A DNA stretch of 64,000 nucleotides from Micromonospora sp. WMMD1082 (GTDB lineage: Bacteria; Actinomycetota; Actinomycetes; Mycobacteriales; Micromonosporaceae). The notes beneath the pieces were generated by a model. The model was not told the origin of the DNA. It saw only the letters and a list, made by a program, of their open reading frames with translations, and did not search any database. The stretch lies in assembly GCF_029626175.1 (NCBI RefSeq), contig NZ_JARUBM010000002.1, positions 5,969,001 to 6,033,000 on the forward strand, written 5' to 3'. A program made the position numbers and the translations under genes. Of the stretch, positions 43,337 to 52,451 are shown one piece after another (the stretch's first letter is position 1; each line of letters starts with the position of its first letter).

Positions 43337-43984
43337 TCAGCGGGCGGCGGCGCTGCGGCTGATCTGCCCCGCCGACTCCTCACCGAGGGCGACCCGCACC
43401 AGCGCCGAGGCGAGCCGGCCGAACTCGCCCCCGTCGACCAGCCGGGCCAACCGGTCGGGCGCGGCGGGCAGGCCGAGCCGCTTCGCTCCGGCCACCGCCC
43501 GGCGGTCGGCGTACGGGCGCAGCTCCGGCCAGACCGTCTGCACCTCGCGCAGGAAGATCTCCGCGCCGGTGGGTCCGATGCCGGGGAACTCCATGAGCAG
43601 CCGGCGCAACGCCGCCGGTTCGCCGCCGGCCTGCCGGTGCAGCCGGCGCAGGTCGCCGCGCCAGCGGTCCAGGCAGAGCCGGGCACCGGTGCCCAGCATC
43701 GTCGCGGTCCGCTCGTCGTAGCGGCGGTAGTGGCCGCGCCCGAGCGCGTCGACCCGTTCCTGCCAGCTGGCCGCCTCCATCGCCTGCGGGGTGCGGTAAC
43801 CGGCCGCGAAGAGTTCCCGGGCCGCCGCCACCCCCACCTGCGCCCGGATCCGGGTGCTGAGCAGGGTGACCAGCACCAGCAGCTGGTACAGCGGCGCCGG
43901 CCGGTCGGCGAGGGATATCCCCGCCTCCTCGGCGTACGTGCGGCGGGTCAGCAAGGCCCGCGCCACAGCCCGTTGGTTGCCCAT
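43337..43984 (-). CDS. HhH-GPD (endonuclease III-like) protein without catalytic lysine or Fe-S cluster
   Basis: 215 residues. The helix-hairpin-helix is FPGIGPTGAEIFLREV. In Nth the lysine follows GxGRK, but here the place is GPTGA. The aspartate is kept (YADRRAV). The four-cysteine cluster loop of Nth is absent. The protein could be a monofunctional glycosylase or a non-catalytic DNA-binding relative. The ATG is at 43984. Confidence 0.8.
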   Translation of the reverse strand: MGNQRAVARALLTRRTYAEEAGISLADRPAPLYQLLVLVTLLSTRIRAQVGVAAARELFAAGYRTPQAMEAASWQERVDALGRGHYRRYDERTATMLGTGARLCLDRWRGDLRRLHRQAGGEPAALRRLLMEFPGIGPTGAEIFLREVQTVWPELRPYADRRAVAGAKRLGLPAAPDRLARLVDGGEFGRLASALVRVALGEESAGQISRSAAAR

Positions 43985-44115
43985 CGTCGTGGAGTACCCG
44001 CCCCGAGCCGCACTAGCCCTGTCGGTGCCCAGCGTCGCGGAATGCCGGCGACGGCGGCGGGTAAGCCGTGGGTGGACGCGGCGCCGCGTCGCCGCACCGG
44101 CGAAGGGAGACGACC

Positions 44116-44316
44116 GTGACGAACCCGCAGCAGCAGGAACTCCGGCGTGACGCGCAGGGCGCGACCAGCCAGGACAGCAAGGGTCCGGGCGTGGCCGGCC
44201 ATCCCCGCAACAGGGGCACCTCGCCGGGGGACACCGGCCGCACGGTGCCCCGGGGCCAGCTGTCGCCGTACGGCCCGGCCGCCCGGCCGGTGGCCGACGA
44301 CGACAGCGACCGCTAG
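44116..44316 (+). CDS. Small hydrophilic hypothetical protein
   Basis: 66 residues rich in Gln, Gly, Pro and Asp (NPQQQELRRDAQGATSQDSK), probably disordered. The GTG at 44116 has AAGGGAGAC upstream. It ends convergent with the next minus-strand gene. Function unknown. Confidence 0.55.
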   Translation: MTNPQQQELRRDAQGATSQDSKGPGVAGHPRNRGTSPGDTGRTVPRGQLSPYGPAARPVADDDSDR

Positions 44317-44834
44317 GTCTGGGCCTGCCGCAGGCCGGCCAGGGCTTCGACGGGCCCTACCGCCGGCGCTGCCCCCGACGGTCGCAGCCGGTTCCAGGTG
44401 GCTGCGGCCGTGAGGCCGTACGCGAGGTGCGGCACGATGTCGGCGAGCCAATCGGCGCGCCGCCAGGTCCGTGGGTCGGTGACGCCGAGCAGCGTCAGCG
44501 ACCCGTCGGACAGGGTCATCGCCCCGCCGCCGAGCAGCGCGGCGGCCCGCAGGACCGGCTGCCGCCGGCCGCGCACCAGCGCCGCGAAGCCGACCGCCGC
44601 CGCCACGCCGAGCCCGTAGCCCATCAGCGCGCCGAGCCCGGAGCGGCGGTTGCTCGCCTGTTCCGTCGACCCCAGGTTCACGTGAGCCGCGCCGGCCAGC
44701 TTTCCGGCGCTCTCCTCCGGGGTGTGGCTGGCCGGGCGGGCCCGGGTGGTCATGTCCAGGTAGGTCACGATGTTGAGGGCGGTGGTGCCCACCGCCCCGG
44801 CGATGAGTCCGTCGGTCAGCGCGGTGCCCTTCAC
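44313..44834 (-). CDS. Hypothetical membrane protein
   Basis: 173 residues with three to four hydrophobic helices (LTDGLIAGAVGTTALNIVTY, LGALMGYGLGVAAAVGFAAL, LLGGGAMTLSDGSLTLLGVT). The ATG overlaps the stop of the upstream small gene (ATGA). No known family. Confidence 0.7.
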   Translation of the reverse strand: MKGTALTDGLIAGAVGTTALNIVTYLDMTTRARPASHTPEESAGKLAGAAHVNLGSTEQASNRRSGLGALMGYGLGVAAAVGFAALVRGRRQPVLRAAALLGGGAMTLSDGSLTLLGVTDPRTWRRADWLADIVPHLAYGLTAAATWNRLRPSGAAPAVGPVEALAGLRQAQT

Positions 44835-45046
44835 TTCTTCGGGTCTCCCGGTTCGCGGTTGCCCTTGGGGCCGTAGACGCGTTCACCCCGCGCGATGCCC
44901 CGCTGACCCCGATCCTCCTGAAGGATCCGGTTCGCGGTCTCGTCGGCCTTCTTGTCCGGCACGTGCCGCCCCGAACCGTCGATCGCGTTGCGGATGCGGG
45001 CACGCTGCTTGTCGTAGGCGTTGCTGCCCGGCCGAGGTCCTGGCAT
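44831..45046 (-). CDS. Small charged hypothetical protein
   Basis: 71 residues, highly charged: YDKQRARIRNAIDGSGRHVP then DKKADETANRILQEDRGQRG. It is the first gene of a pair with the membrane protein (4-base overlap); GGAGACAGCG precedes the ATG. The composition resembles stress-related or nucleoid-associated small proteins of actinobacteria. Confidence 0.65.
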   Translation of the reverse strand: MPGPRPGSNAYDKQRARIRNAIDGSGRHVPDKKADETANRILQEDRGQRGIARGERVYGPKGNREPGDPKK

Positions 45047-45124
45047 CGCTGTCTCCTCTGGTCGTCGCCGGTGGCGTACGCGGCCCGTCTACCCGCCTGG
45101 ACCGCCGCCAACCCCGCCGGCCGC

Positions 45125-46024
45125 TCAGCCCACCGCGTCGGGTATCACCGCCACGGGGCAGTCGCTGTGGTGCAGCAGCGACTGGCTCACCGACCCCAGC
45201 AGCAGGCCGGTCAGCTCGTTGCGCCGGCCACCCCCGACCACGGTCAGCTGCGCCCGGCGGGAGGCCTCGGTGAGCACCCGGGCGGCGCGACCCCGTACCG
45301 ATTCCCGGGTGATCGGCACCTCCGGGTACCGCTCGGCCAGCCCGGCGATGGACTCGGCGACCGTCCGGTCCTCGTCGGCCCGCAGTTCCGACTCGTCGTA
45401 GACCAGTGGCTGCATGTCGCCGGGGCCGGTGGAGGCCGGATGCCGGTAGGCGTGCAGGGCGATCACCCCGGCGCCGCGTAGGGCGGCGGTCCGCACCGCG
45501 AACTCCACGGCACGGCGGGACAGCGCGGAGCCGTCCACACCGACCACGACCGGGCCGTCGGCCCGGTGCGCGCCGCGAGCGACCAGCACCGGGCAGTCGG
45601 CGGACGCGGCGACCTGCACCGCGACCGACCCGACCACCAGTGCGCCGACCCCGCCCAGGCCCCGATCGCCGAGCACGATCATCGTCGCGGTGGGCGCCTG
45701 GGCGAGCAGCACCGCGGTGGCCTCGCCGTCGACGATCTCACCGGTGACCCGCAGGCCCGGCGCGGTCGCCCCGGCCTCGTCGACGGCGGCGGCGACCAAC
45801 CCCTCGGCCTGCCGGCGCAGCCCGCCGCCGGCCGCGCCCTCGGTGGCCGGCCTGACGGGGGAGCGCAGCAGCGGCCAGATGAAGGCGTGCACCACCCGCA
45901 GCGGCCGGTGGCGCCCGGCCGCCTCGGTGGCGGCGAGCCGGAGCGCGGCGAGCGAGGGCGCGGCGAGCGACGATCCCGAGCCGTCCACGCCGACCACCAC
46001 CGCCGCGCCGCTGGCCGAGTTCAC
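45125..46024 (-). CDS. Tandem universal stress protein (two UspA domains)
   Basis: 299 residues. Domain 1 is at about 8-150, with VVVGVDGSGSS at its start and LGDRGLGGVGALVVGSVAVQ near its end (the ATP-binding G-x2-G-x9-GS pattern). Domain 2, about 158-297, starts VVVGVDGSALSRRAVEFA and ends with GGGRRNELTGLLLGSVSQSL. Both appear able to bind ATP. The GTG at 46024 has GGAGAGGCGA upstream. Associated with dormancy or stress in actinobacteria. Confidence 0.93.
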   Translation of the reverse strand: MNSASGAAVVVGVDGSGSSLAAPSLAALRLAATEAAGRHRPLRVVHAFIWPLLRSPVRPATEGAAGGGLRRQAEGLVAAAVDEAGATAPGLRVTGEIVDGEATAVLLAQAPTATMIVLGDRGLGGVGALVVGSVAVQVAASADCPVLVARGAHRADGPVVVGVDGSALSRRAVEFAVRTAALRGAGVIALHAYRHPASTGPGDMQPLVYDESELRADEDRTVAESIAGLAERYPEVPITRESVRGRAARVLTEASRRAQLTVVGGGRRNELTGLLLGSVSQSLLHHSDCPVAVIPDAVG

Positions 46025-46162
46025 CGTCGCCTCTCCGTTCTGCGCCGTCGTCGAACTGGTCTGGGCCAGTATCGCGGCCGGTGATCGCCCGGCGGGGCGA
46101 TACCGGCGAGCGGAGGACTGTCGGTACGCTGGCGGCGACCGCCCGGGGAGGGAGTGTCGTCG

Positions 46163-46909
46163 ATGGTGGAGCCCGACCAGCCGAGCACCGCACGGATGAT
46201 CGATTTCTGGCTCGGCGGGGAGCACCACTACCCGGTCGACGTGGCCGCCGCCCGTGCGTTCGAGCAGGCGTACGGGCCGTGTGCCCCGGTTTTCCGGGCG
46301 TTGCGCGCCTTCCTCGGCCGGGCCGTACGCGCGATCTCCGCCACCGGTGTGGACGGGTTCCTGGTCTTCGGGGCCGGGGTGCCGACCATGGGCAACGTGC
46401 ACGAGGCCGCACCGGACGCGACGGTCCTCTACACCGACGTGGATCCGGTGACCATCCGCCTCGGGCAACGCGTGCTGGCCGGCAGCGACCGGGCCGGCTA
46501 CGGCTTCGGCGACGCCACGAACATCGGCACCGTCGACCCGGCGCTGCTGCACCGGTTCGTGCCCGGCTGGGGCCGCCGACCGGTGGGGGTGGTGTTTCTC
46601 GGCCTCGCCGCCTTCCTCGACGACGACACCCTGGCCCGCACCCTCGACGAGCTGTACGCGGCGGCGGCGCCGGGCAGCTACCTGGCGATCGACTTCGACA
46701 CCGAGGAACTCGCCGGGCATCCCGAGGCGCTGGCCATGATGGGCCCGGCGTTCCGGATGCGCCCGCCGGCCGCGTTCGGTCCACTGCTCGGCCGCTGGAC
46801 ACCCACCGTGGACGGAATCGTGCCGGTCAACCACTGGCGGCCGGAGGGCCCACCGGAGGACGTGCCGGACGCCTTCCATGGCGTGGTGGCGGTGCGGTCG
46901 GCCGGGTGA
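46163..46909 (+). CDS. SAM-dependent methyltransferase (PF04672/DUF574 family)
   Basis: 248 residues. The family start STARMIDFWLGGEHHYPVDV is clear; the SAM site should be FLVFGAGVPTMGNVHE, with YTDVDPV at the next strand. The usual glycine-rich DxGxGxP motif is altered to GAGVPT. The ATG at 46163 is chosen because GGGAGGGAG lies at the right distance; a GTG at 46154 is too close to it. Substrate unknown. Confidence 0.83.
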   Translation: MVEPDQPSTARMIDFWLGGEHHYPVDVAAARAFEQAYGPCAPVFRALRAFLGRAVRAISATGVDGFLVFGAGVPTMGNVHEAAPDATVLYTDVDPVTIRLGQRVLAGSDRAGYGFGDATNIGTVDPALLHRFVPGWGRRPVGVVFLGLAAFLDDDTLARTLDELYAAAAPGSYLAIDFDTEELAGHPEALAMMGPAFRMRPPAAFGPLLGRWTPTVDGIVPVNHWRPEGPPEDVPDAFHGVVAVRSAG

Positions 46910-46971
46910 CCATGGTTGGCGGCGCCTCCGTATGATGCTTGCCCCAGAGCAAGTATCTTCGGAGGATGGTC

Positions 46972-48150
46972 ATGGCGGATGCGCCCACGGGGGTTTCCCG
47001 CGCCCTGCGCGAGGCCCCGCCCGACCGTGTGGTCGAGGCCGCCGACCAGGCCATCCGGTCGTTGCTCGGTGCGTCGGGCACTGCCGTGTTCATCGCCGAC
47101 TATCGGATCAGCGGGCTGTGGCCGGTGCTCGACTCGCGGCAGCCGGGCGTGGCCGTCCGGGCCGTCCAGGACACGGTCCAGCGCTGCTTCAGCAGCCAGC
47201 AGCCGGCCCTGGACTCGGGCGAGGACGGCCGTTGCCGCCTCTACCTTCCCCTGTCGGTGTGGGGCGAACGGCTGGGCGTGCTCATGGTCGAGCTGGCCGA
47301 GGAGCCGCCGGAGTCGGTGGTGCGCCGGGCGACCGACATGGCCGGCGACGTGGCCCTGGCGTTGCGCGCGGCCGACCGGGAGACCGACCGCTACCGGCGG
47401 GCCCGGCGGCAGGAGCGGTTGAGCATGGCCGCGGAGTTGCAGTGGGAACTGCTGCCCGGGCGCAGCGTCAGCCACGGCTCGTTCCAGTTGGCGGGGCAGC
47501 TCGAACCGGCGTACACGGTGGGCGGTGACCACTTCGACTGGTCCCTGGACGAGGGCCGGCTCACCGTCACGGTGCTCAACGGTGACGGCATCGGGCTCGC
47601 CGCCGCCCTGCTGACGGCGGTGTCGGTGAACGCGATGCGCAACGCCCGCCGTTCCGGCGGCGGGCTGGTGGAACAGGCGGAGCTGGCCTCCGACACGGTC
47701 TACTACCAGCACCGGGGTCTGCGGCACGTGGCGACGGTGCTGCTCGAACTGGACTGCGCCACCGGGCGGGTGGGTGCGGTGGACGCCGGTTCCCCCCACC
47801 TGCTGCGGCTGCGGGGTGGCACCGTCTCCCGGGTGGCGCTGGAGCAGCAGCTGCCGCTGGGCATGTTCGCCGAGACCCGCTACGACCTGCAGGAGTTCGA
47901 CCTCGATCCGGGGGACCGGCTGTTCGTCGTCTCCGACGGGGTGTGGGCGGCCGATCCGAGCGGCCGGGAGACGTACGGGCAGCGGGCGATGGCCCGGGCG
48001 ATGCGGGCCACGCGGCTGCAGCCGCCGACGGAGGCGGTTGGTACGGTGATGCGCGAGTTGCAGACCTTCCACGCGGACGCCGATCTGCGCGATGACGCGG
48101 TCGTCGTCTGCCTGGACTGGCGCGGCTCCGCCGGCCGGGAGGACGACTGA
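46972..48150 (+). CDS. PP2C-type (SpoIIE-like) phosphatase with N-terminal GAF-like domain
   Basis: 392 residues. An N-terminal GAF-like sensor region (about 20-135) is followed by a SpoIIE/PP2C domain (about 165-385) with metal sites in YTVGGDHFDWSLDE, LNGDGIGLAAALL, VVSDGVWAAD and RDDAVVVCL. It lacks an anti-sigma kinase domain. It likely dephosphorylates anti-anti-sigma-like proteins. The ATG at 46972 has CGGAGG 6 bases upstream; ATG 46966 is too close. Confidence 0.87.
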   Translation: MADAPTGVSRALREAPPDRVVEAADQAIRSLLGASGTAVFIADYRISGLWPVLDSRQPGVAVRAVQDTVQRCFSSQQPALDSGEDGRCRLYLPLSVWGERLGVLMVELAEEPPESVVRRATDMAGDVALALRAADRETDRYRRARRQERLSMAAELQWELLPGRSVSHGSFQLAGQLEPAYTVGGDHFDWSLDEGRLTVTVLNGDGIGLAAALLTAVSVNAMRNARRSGGGLVEQAELASDTVYYQHRGLRHVATVLLELDCATGRVGAVDAGSPHLLRLRGGTVSRVALEQQLPLGMFAETRYDLQEFDLDPGDRLFVVSDGVWAADPSGRETYGQRAMARAMRATRLQPPTEAVGTVMRELQTFHADADLRDDAVVVCLDWRGSAGREDD

Positions 48151-48206
48151 CGGGCGTCCCGGTCGGTCGGGGGCTGCACACCGGGACGAATCGCAGGGGA
48201 TATCGG

Positions 48207-48665
48207 GTGGAGCGACCGGATCTCGCCGCGGACATCGACGCGGCCGCCGAGGCGCTGGTGGGTGTGCTCGACTCGGCGGTCTCGCGGCACCGGCTCTCGG
48301 TGTCGCCGACGCAGTTGCGGGTGCTGTCGCTGCTGAGCAGCCGCCCGGAGACGAACGTCAACGGGTTGGCGGAGCTGCTGGACGTGGTTCCCTCCTCGGC
48401 CAGCCGGCTCTGCGACCGGCTGGAGGCGATGGGTCTGGTGCGCCGGGTGGCCGACCCGCGGGATCGCCGTGAGGTACGCCTGGTCCCGACCGCGACGGCG
48501 GAAGTGCTGCTGGCGGAGGTGCGGTCGCGGCGACACGAGGCGGTGCGGGCCGTGCTGGACCGGATGCCGGTGCGTGGCCAGCAGGAACTGCTGCGGGCAC
48601 TGGTGGCGTTCGGGCAGGCGGCGGTGATCGCCGAGACGCCGGACATCTCGGCTCGGAGCGCCTGA
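48207..48665 (+). CDS. MarR-family transcriptional regulator
   Basis: 152 residues. The winged helix is TNVNGLAELLDVVPSSASRL then CDRLEAMGLVRRVADPRDRR, with the D-x-R-D-R-R wing typical of MarR. It is downstream of the phosphatase by 56 bases and may be in the same transcript. Ligand and targets unknown. Confidence 0.9.
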   Translation: MERPDLAADIDAAAEALVGVLDSAVSRHRLSVSPTQLRVLSLLSSRPETNVNGLAELLDVVPSSASRLCDRLEAMGLVRRVADPRDRREVRLVPTATAEVLLAEVRSRRHEAVRAVLDRMPVRGQQELLRALVAFGQAAVIAETPDISARSA

Positions 48666-48782
48666 ACGCGCTCGTGGCCTATCGTCCTAGGACGCTCTAC
48701 GCGACGTGACACCGGTCACATCCGCAGAATCCGCAGGGTCGCCACGACCACGCTGGGCAGCAGAAGCGTGGAACCGGCCCGT

Positions 48783-48788
48783 TATAGT
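48783..48788 (+). promoter_or_regulatory. Candidate -10 element for the pgsA operon
   Basis: TATAGT sits 170 bases ahead of the pgsA start in an otherwise GC-rich 290-base gap. A good -35 is not evident. The gap holds no gene; GTGCCGGCGTCAGCCGGC near 48868 could form a hairpin in the leader. Confidence 0.4.
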
Positions 48789-48955
48789 GGCAGCGCATTC
48801 GCCCGGCCCGTGATCATCGACGGTGGGCGGCGGGTCAGGGGAGGTCCCGGACGGGATCGCAGGGGGTGCCGGCGTCAGCCGGCGGGACAGCGCGCGTACG
48901 ACGCTCCACGGCGGACCAGGGTCGCGGTGCCCGAGCGCGCCGCGGAGGAGGTTCG

Positions 48956-49597
48956 GTGTCGGGTCGGTCGGCTCGGGCAGAGCAACCGCAGGCCCACGGC
49001 GCCGGTGACCCGCAGCCGGACGACCGGGTGCTCACCTGGCCGAACCTGATCAGCTTCGTCCGCCTGCTGGGCGTCCCACTGTTTCTCTATCTGTTCCTGG
49101 TGGAGCGTTTCGACGTGGCCGCGATCGTGGTGCTGGCCGTCGGCGGCACCAGCGACTGGGTGGACGGCTGGATCGCCCGCCGGCTGGGGCAGGTCAGCCG
49201 CCTCGGCGAGTTGCTCGATCCGCTCGCCGACCGGCTCTACATCCTGGCCACCCTGATCGCGTTCACCGTCCGCGAGGTCGTGCCGTGGCAGTTCACCGCC
49301 GCGCTGCTGGCCCGGGAGCTGCTGCTGGTCGGTTCCCTCGGGGTGCTGCGACGGTACGGCTACGGGCCGCCGCCGGTGCACTACGTCGGCAAGACCGCCA
49401 CCTTCCTGTTGCTGGCCGCGTTTCCGATCCTGTTGCTGGCCGCGGTGGTGCCGGCGGCCTCGGCGGTCGCCGGCGCGGTGGGCTGGGCACTGGCGTGGTG
49501 GGGTCTGGTGCTCTACTGGGTGGCCGGGGCGCTCTATGTGATCCAGGCGCGTCAGCTGGTCCGGGCGGTACGCGGTCGACAAGGAGGGCCGGCATGA
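48956..49597 (+). CDS. pgsA: CDP-alcohol phosphatidyltransferase (PgsA-like)
   Basis: 213 residues with about five helices. The catalytic CDP-OH motif is complete: DWVDGWIARRLGQVSRLGEL followed by LDPLADRL (DGxxAR-G-xxxD-xxxD). It makes a phospholipid such as phosphatidylglycerophosphate or cardiolipin from CDP-diacylglycerol. The GTG has GGAGGAGG upstream. It is first in a conserved actinobacterial operon. Confidence 0.88.
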   Translation: MSGRSARAEQPQAHGAGDPQPDDRVLTWPNLISFVRLLGVPLFLYLFLVERFDVAAIVVLAVGGTSDWVDGWIARRLGQVSRLGELLDPLADRLYILATLIAFTVREVVPWQFTAALLARELLLVGSLGVLRRYGYGPPPVHYVGKTATFLLLAAFPILLLAAVVPAASAVAGAVGWALAWWGLVLYWVAGALYVIQARQLVRAVRGRQGGPA

Positions 49598-50514
49598 GCG
49601 ATGTTCCCGGCGAGGGTCGGCGTGACGCGCGGGGGTTCAGCCCGGACTTCCTCACGGAGCTGTTCCGTAACCCGTTGGATCCGGGTTACGCCGACGCGGC
49701 GGCCCGGCGGGCGGAGACCGGGCGGCCGGCGCGGCCGGGCTGGGCGGTGGGTCCGACCGGCCTGGTGGTGATCGTGCTGCTCGGTTTCCTGTTCTCGGTG
49801 GCGTACCGGCAGACCATGGCGGAGGAACCGGGGCGTGCGCAGGCCCGATCCGGCCTGGTGGCGCAGATCAAGCAGCGGCAGGCGGAGACGGACACGTTGT
49901 CGACGCGCGCCGACGACCTGCGCGCGGAGGTCAACCGGCAGCGGGAGGCGGCGCTGGGTGGTTCGCACGCGGCCCGGATGCGGGACCTGGAGGCGGGCAT
50001 CGGCCTGCGTCGGGTGCGGGGCGACGGCGTGGTGGTGCGTCTGGCGGACGCGCCGGGCGGTCAGGATTCCCTCAGCGGTGCCAACGTCGGCCCGCCGCAG
50101 GTGCTCTACAACGATCTGCAGGGGGTGGCCAACGACCTGTGGGCCGCCGGTGCGGAGGCGATCGCGATCAACGGACAGCGGTTGACGGCCACCTCGACGA
50201 TCCGTAACGCGGCTCAGGCGATCCTGGTGGACTTCCGGCCGGTGACCGGGCCGTACGAGGTCTCGGCCATCGGGCCGGACTCGATGCGCAAGCGGTACGA
50301 GGCCAGCACCAGCGCGTTGACGATGCGTAGGGTGGCGCAGAGCACGGGGTTGTCGTTCGCCGTTCGGGACGCCGACGACCTCACGCTGCCCGCGGCGCCG
50401 GAGCCGCGGCTACGCTACGCGGAGCCCGCGGTGAGTCCGAGCGTGTCGCCGTCGGACGACGACGAGTCGTCCGGCCCGGGTACGTCCCCCAGTCCCTCCG
50501 GAGGTGGTCGATGA
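49594..50514 (+). CDS. DUF881 family protein (first copy)
   Basis: 306 residues. One membrane helix (VGPTGLVVIVLLGFLFSVAY, about 53-72) precedes a coiled coil (SGLVAQIKQRQAETDTLSTR) and the DUF881 core with YNDLQGVANDLWAAGAEAIA and INGQRLTATSTIRNAAQAIL. The C-terminal tail is Ser/Pro-rich. The envelope domain is outside the cell. The ATG overlaps the pgsA stop. Confidence 0.9.
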   Translation: MSDVPGEGRRDARGFSPDFLTELFRNPLDPGYADAAARRAETGRPARPGWAVGPTGLVVIVLLGFLFSVAYRQTMAEEPGRAQARSGLVAQIKQRQAETDTLSTRADDLRAEVNRQREAALGGSHAARMRDLEAGIGLRRVRGDGVVVRLADAPGGQDSLSGANVGPPQVLYNDLQGVANDLWAAGAEAIAINGQRLTATSTIRNAAQAILVDFRPVTGPYEVSAIGPDSMRKRYEASTSALTMRRVAQSTGLSFAVRDADDLTLPAAPEPRLRYAEPAVSPSVSPSDDDESSGPGTSPSPSGGGR

Positions 50515-50843
50515 TCGCGGTGCTGGCCCTCTTGGCCGGTGTGCTGCTCGGGCTGTGGCTTGATCCCACGGTGCCGGCGGCTCTGCAGCCGTACCTGCCG
50601 ATCGCGGTGGTGGCCGCGCTGGACGCGGTGTTCGGTGGGGTCCGGGCGAAGCTGGACCGGATCTTCGACGACAAGCAGTTCGTGGTGTCGTTCATCTCGA
50701 ACGTGCTGGTGGCGGCGCTGATCGTGTATCTGGGCGACCAGTTGGGTGTGGGCGGTCAGTTGTCCACCGGTGTGGTGGTCGTGTTGGGAGTTCGTATCTT
50801 CGGCAACGTGGCGGCGATCCGTCGGCACCTGTTCCGGGCGTAG
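50511..50843 (+). CDS. sbp: Small basic protein, DUF1290 family
   Basis: 110 residues with three hydrophobic helices and the conserved middle AALDAVFGGVRAKLDRIFDD. Sbp-type proteins lie between two DUF881 genes in many Gram-positives and near division genes. The ATG overlaps the previous stop (ATGA). Confidence 0.92.
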   Translation: MIAVLALLAGVLLGLWLDPTVPAALQPYLPIAVVAALDAVFGGVRAKLDRIFDDKQFVVSFISNVLVAALIVYLGDQLGVGGQLSTGVVVVLGVRIFGNVAAIRRHLFRA

Positions 50844-50852
50844 GTTTGTGGC

Positions 50853-51797
50853 GTGAGTGACGAGCACAGGGAGACGGGCACGGGGTGGCCGCAGCCGGCG
50901 GGGCCGGGGCGGCCGGGTGGCCCGGCGGGCGAGCCGGATCCGCGCCCGGATGCCCCGGATCCCGACGAGCTGAGTCCGTTGTCGCCGTCGGGTCGGCCGG
51001 AGCCGGACGCGGCGCCGTCGGCCGACCCGGAGGAGGCTCCGGCGACGGAGCCCGCCGGTCGGGCGTCGGACGGCGGGTCGGCGGTGGCCGGTCCGTGGCG
51101 GCGGTGGAGTTCGGCGGCGGTGATGATCGGTGTGCTGCTGGGTCTGTTGGGCTTCACCCTGGCGGTGCAGTTGAAGACGACGTCGACGGATTCGTCGTTG
51201 ACGGCGGCGCGGCAGGAGGACCTGGTCCGGATCCTGTACGACCTGGAGGCGCGGGAGATCCGGCTGCGGCAGGACATCGCCGCGTTGGAGGAGAGCCAGC
51301 GGCAGCTGCGTTCGGGCGAGCAGGGGCGTCAGGCGGCGCTGGAGGAGGCGACCCGGCGGGCGGACGAGTTGGGGATCCTGGCCGGTACGTTGCCGGCGCG
51401 GGGTCCGGGTCTGGCGGTGCGGTTCCAGGCGGGTGCGGCGAAGCCGATCTCGGCGAGCCGGGTGCTGGACGCGGTGCAGGAGTTGCGGGGTGCCGGTGCG
51501 GAGGCGATGCAGATCTCCGGTGGTGACCGGGCGACGGTGCGGATCGTGGCGTCGACGTACTTCACGAATGGGGAGAACGGGTCGTTGATCGTGGACGGGC
51601 GGCGGTTGACGGGGCCGTTCACGATCACGGTGATCGGTGATCCGGCGACGATGCGTACGGCGCTCAGCATTCCTGGCGGGGTGGTCGCGTCGGTGGCCGG
51701 CGACGGCGGTAACGTGATCGTCGAGGAACGTGAGGTTGCCGAGGTTTCGGCGCTGCACGTGCCGCGCACGCTGGAACATTCCCGTCCGGTCGCCTGA
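50853..51797 (+). CDS. DUF881 family protein (second copy)
   Basis: 314 residues. A disordered Pro/Asp-rich cytoplasmic tail (1-80) precedes one helix (AAVMIGVLLGLLGFTLAVQL), a coiled coil (LVRILYDLEAREIRLRQDIA), and the DUF881 core with VLDAVQELRGAGAEAMQISG. A paralogue of the first copy. GTG start at 50853. Confidence 0.9.
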   Translation: MSDEHRETGTGWPQPAGPGRPGGPAGEPDPRPDAPDPDELSPLSPSGRPEPDAAPSADPEEAPATEPAGRASDGGSAVAGPWRRWSSAAVMIGVLLGLLGFTLAVQLKTTSTDSSLTAARQEDLVRILYDLEAREIRLRQDIAALEESQRQLRSGEQGRQAALEEATRRADELGILAGTLPARGPGLAVRFQAGAAKPISASRVLDAVQELRGAGAEAMQISGGDRATVRIVASTYFTNGENGSLIVDGRRLTGPFTITVIGDPATMRTALSIPGGVVASVAGDGGNVIVEEREVAEVSALHVPRTLEHSRPVA

Positions 51798-51853
51798 GGC
51801 CGGCGGGGCCGGCGCCGGTTGGGCCGGTGTCGCGACGGATGAGGACGCTGCTG

Positions 51854-52234
51854 GTGATTCCTGAGGATCTGCGTTACACCGCCGAGCACGAGTGGGTGGC
51901 CGCCGCGGACGGCGGGGCCGTGCGGGTGGGCATCACTCATTTCGCGCAGGATGCTCTTGGCGACATCGTGTATGTGCAGTTGCCGGAGGCGGGTGCGGTG
52001 GTGGCGGCCGGTGAGTCGCTGGGTGAGATCGAGTCGACGAAGAGCGTGTCGGAGCTCTACGCCCCGGTGGGCGGTACGGTGTCGGCGCGCAACGAGGCGT
52101 TGGTCGACACGCCCGAGGTGATCAACACTGATCCGTACGGTGCGGGTTGGTTGGTGGAGATCGTTGCGGCGGATCCGGCGGCGGCGGACGGGTTGTTGAG
52201 CGCGGATGCGTATCGCGAGCTGACCGAGAGCTGA
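51854..52234 (+). CDS. gcvH: Glycine cleavage system H protein
   Basis: 126 residues from the GTG at 51854, a usual GcvH length; an ATG at 51839 adds five residues and is an alternative. Motifs: DLRYTAEHEWVA, ALGDIVYVQLPEAGA, and the lipoylation lysine in ESTKSVSELYAPVGG. It shuttles the methylamine group among P, T and L proteins. gcvP is 6 kb downstream under a glycine riboswitch; gcvT is not in the window. Confidence 0.93.
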   Translation: MIPEDLRYTAEHEWVAAADGGAVRVGITHFAQDALGDIVYVQLPEAGAVVAAGESLGEIESTKSVSELYAPVGGTVSARNEALVDTPEVINTDPYGAGWLVEIVAADPAAADGLLSADAYRELTES

Positions 52235-52451
52235 GCGTTGCTGTGCCGGCGGGTCGGTGTCCGTGCCGCGCGTCCGGTTGCCCTGTTTTTCGGCGCTGGC
52301 TAGGCTCGCCCAGTCGACCGAGAACCCATTAGTTGCGCGTCGCGAACAGCCTTTCGGGGCGCGGAGAGCCAGCCGCCGGGTGGATGAGAGCCCGGCGGCC
52401 AGACCCGCCGTCATCCGACGCCGACCGAAACAGATCCGTGAGGTGGTCCCC

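Noticed and set aside
47570..47600. Loss of a metal-binding Asp in the PP2C phosphatase
   Set aside because: With the alignment GDGIGLA to GDVxGHG the Asp is kept, so the enzyme is probably active.
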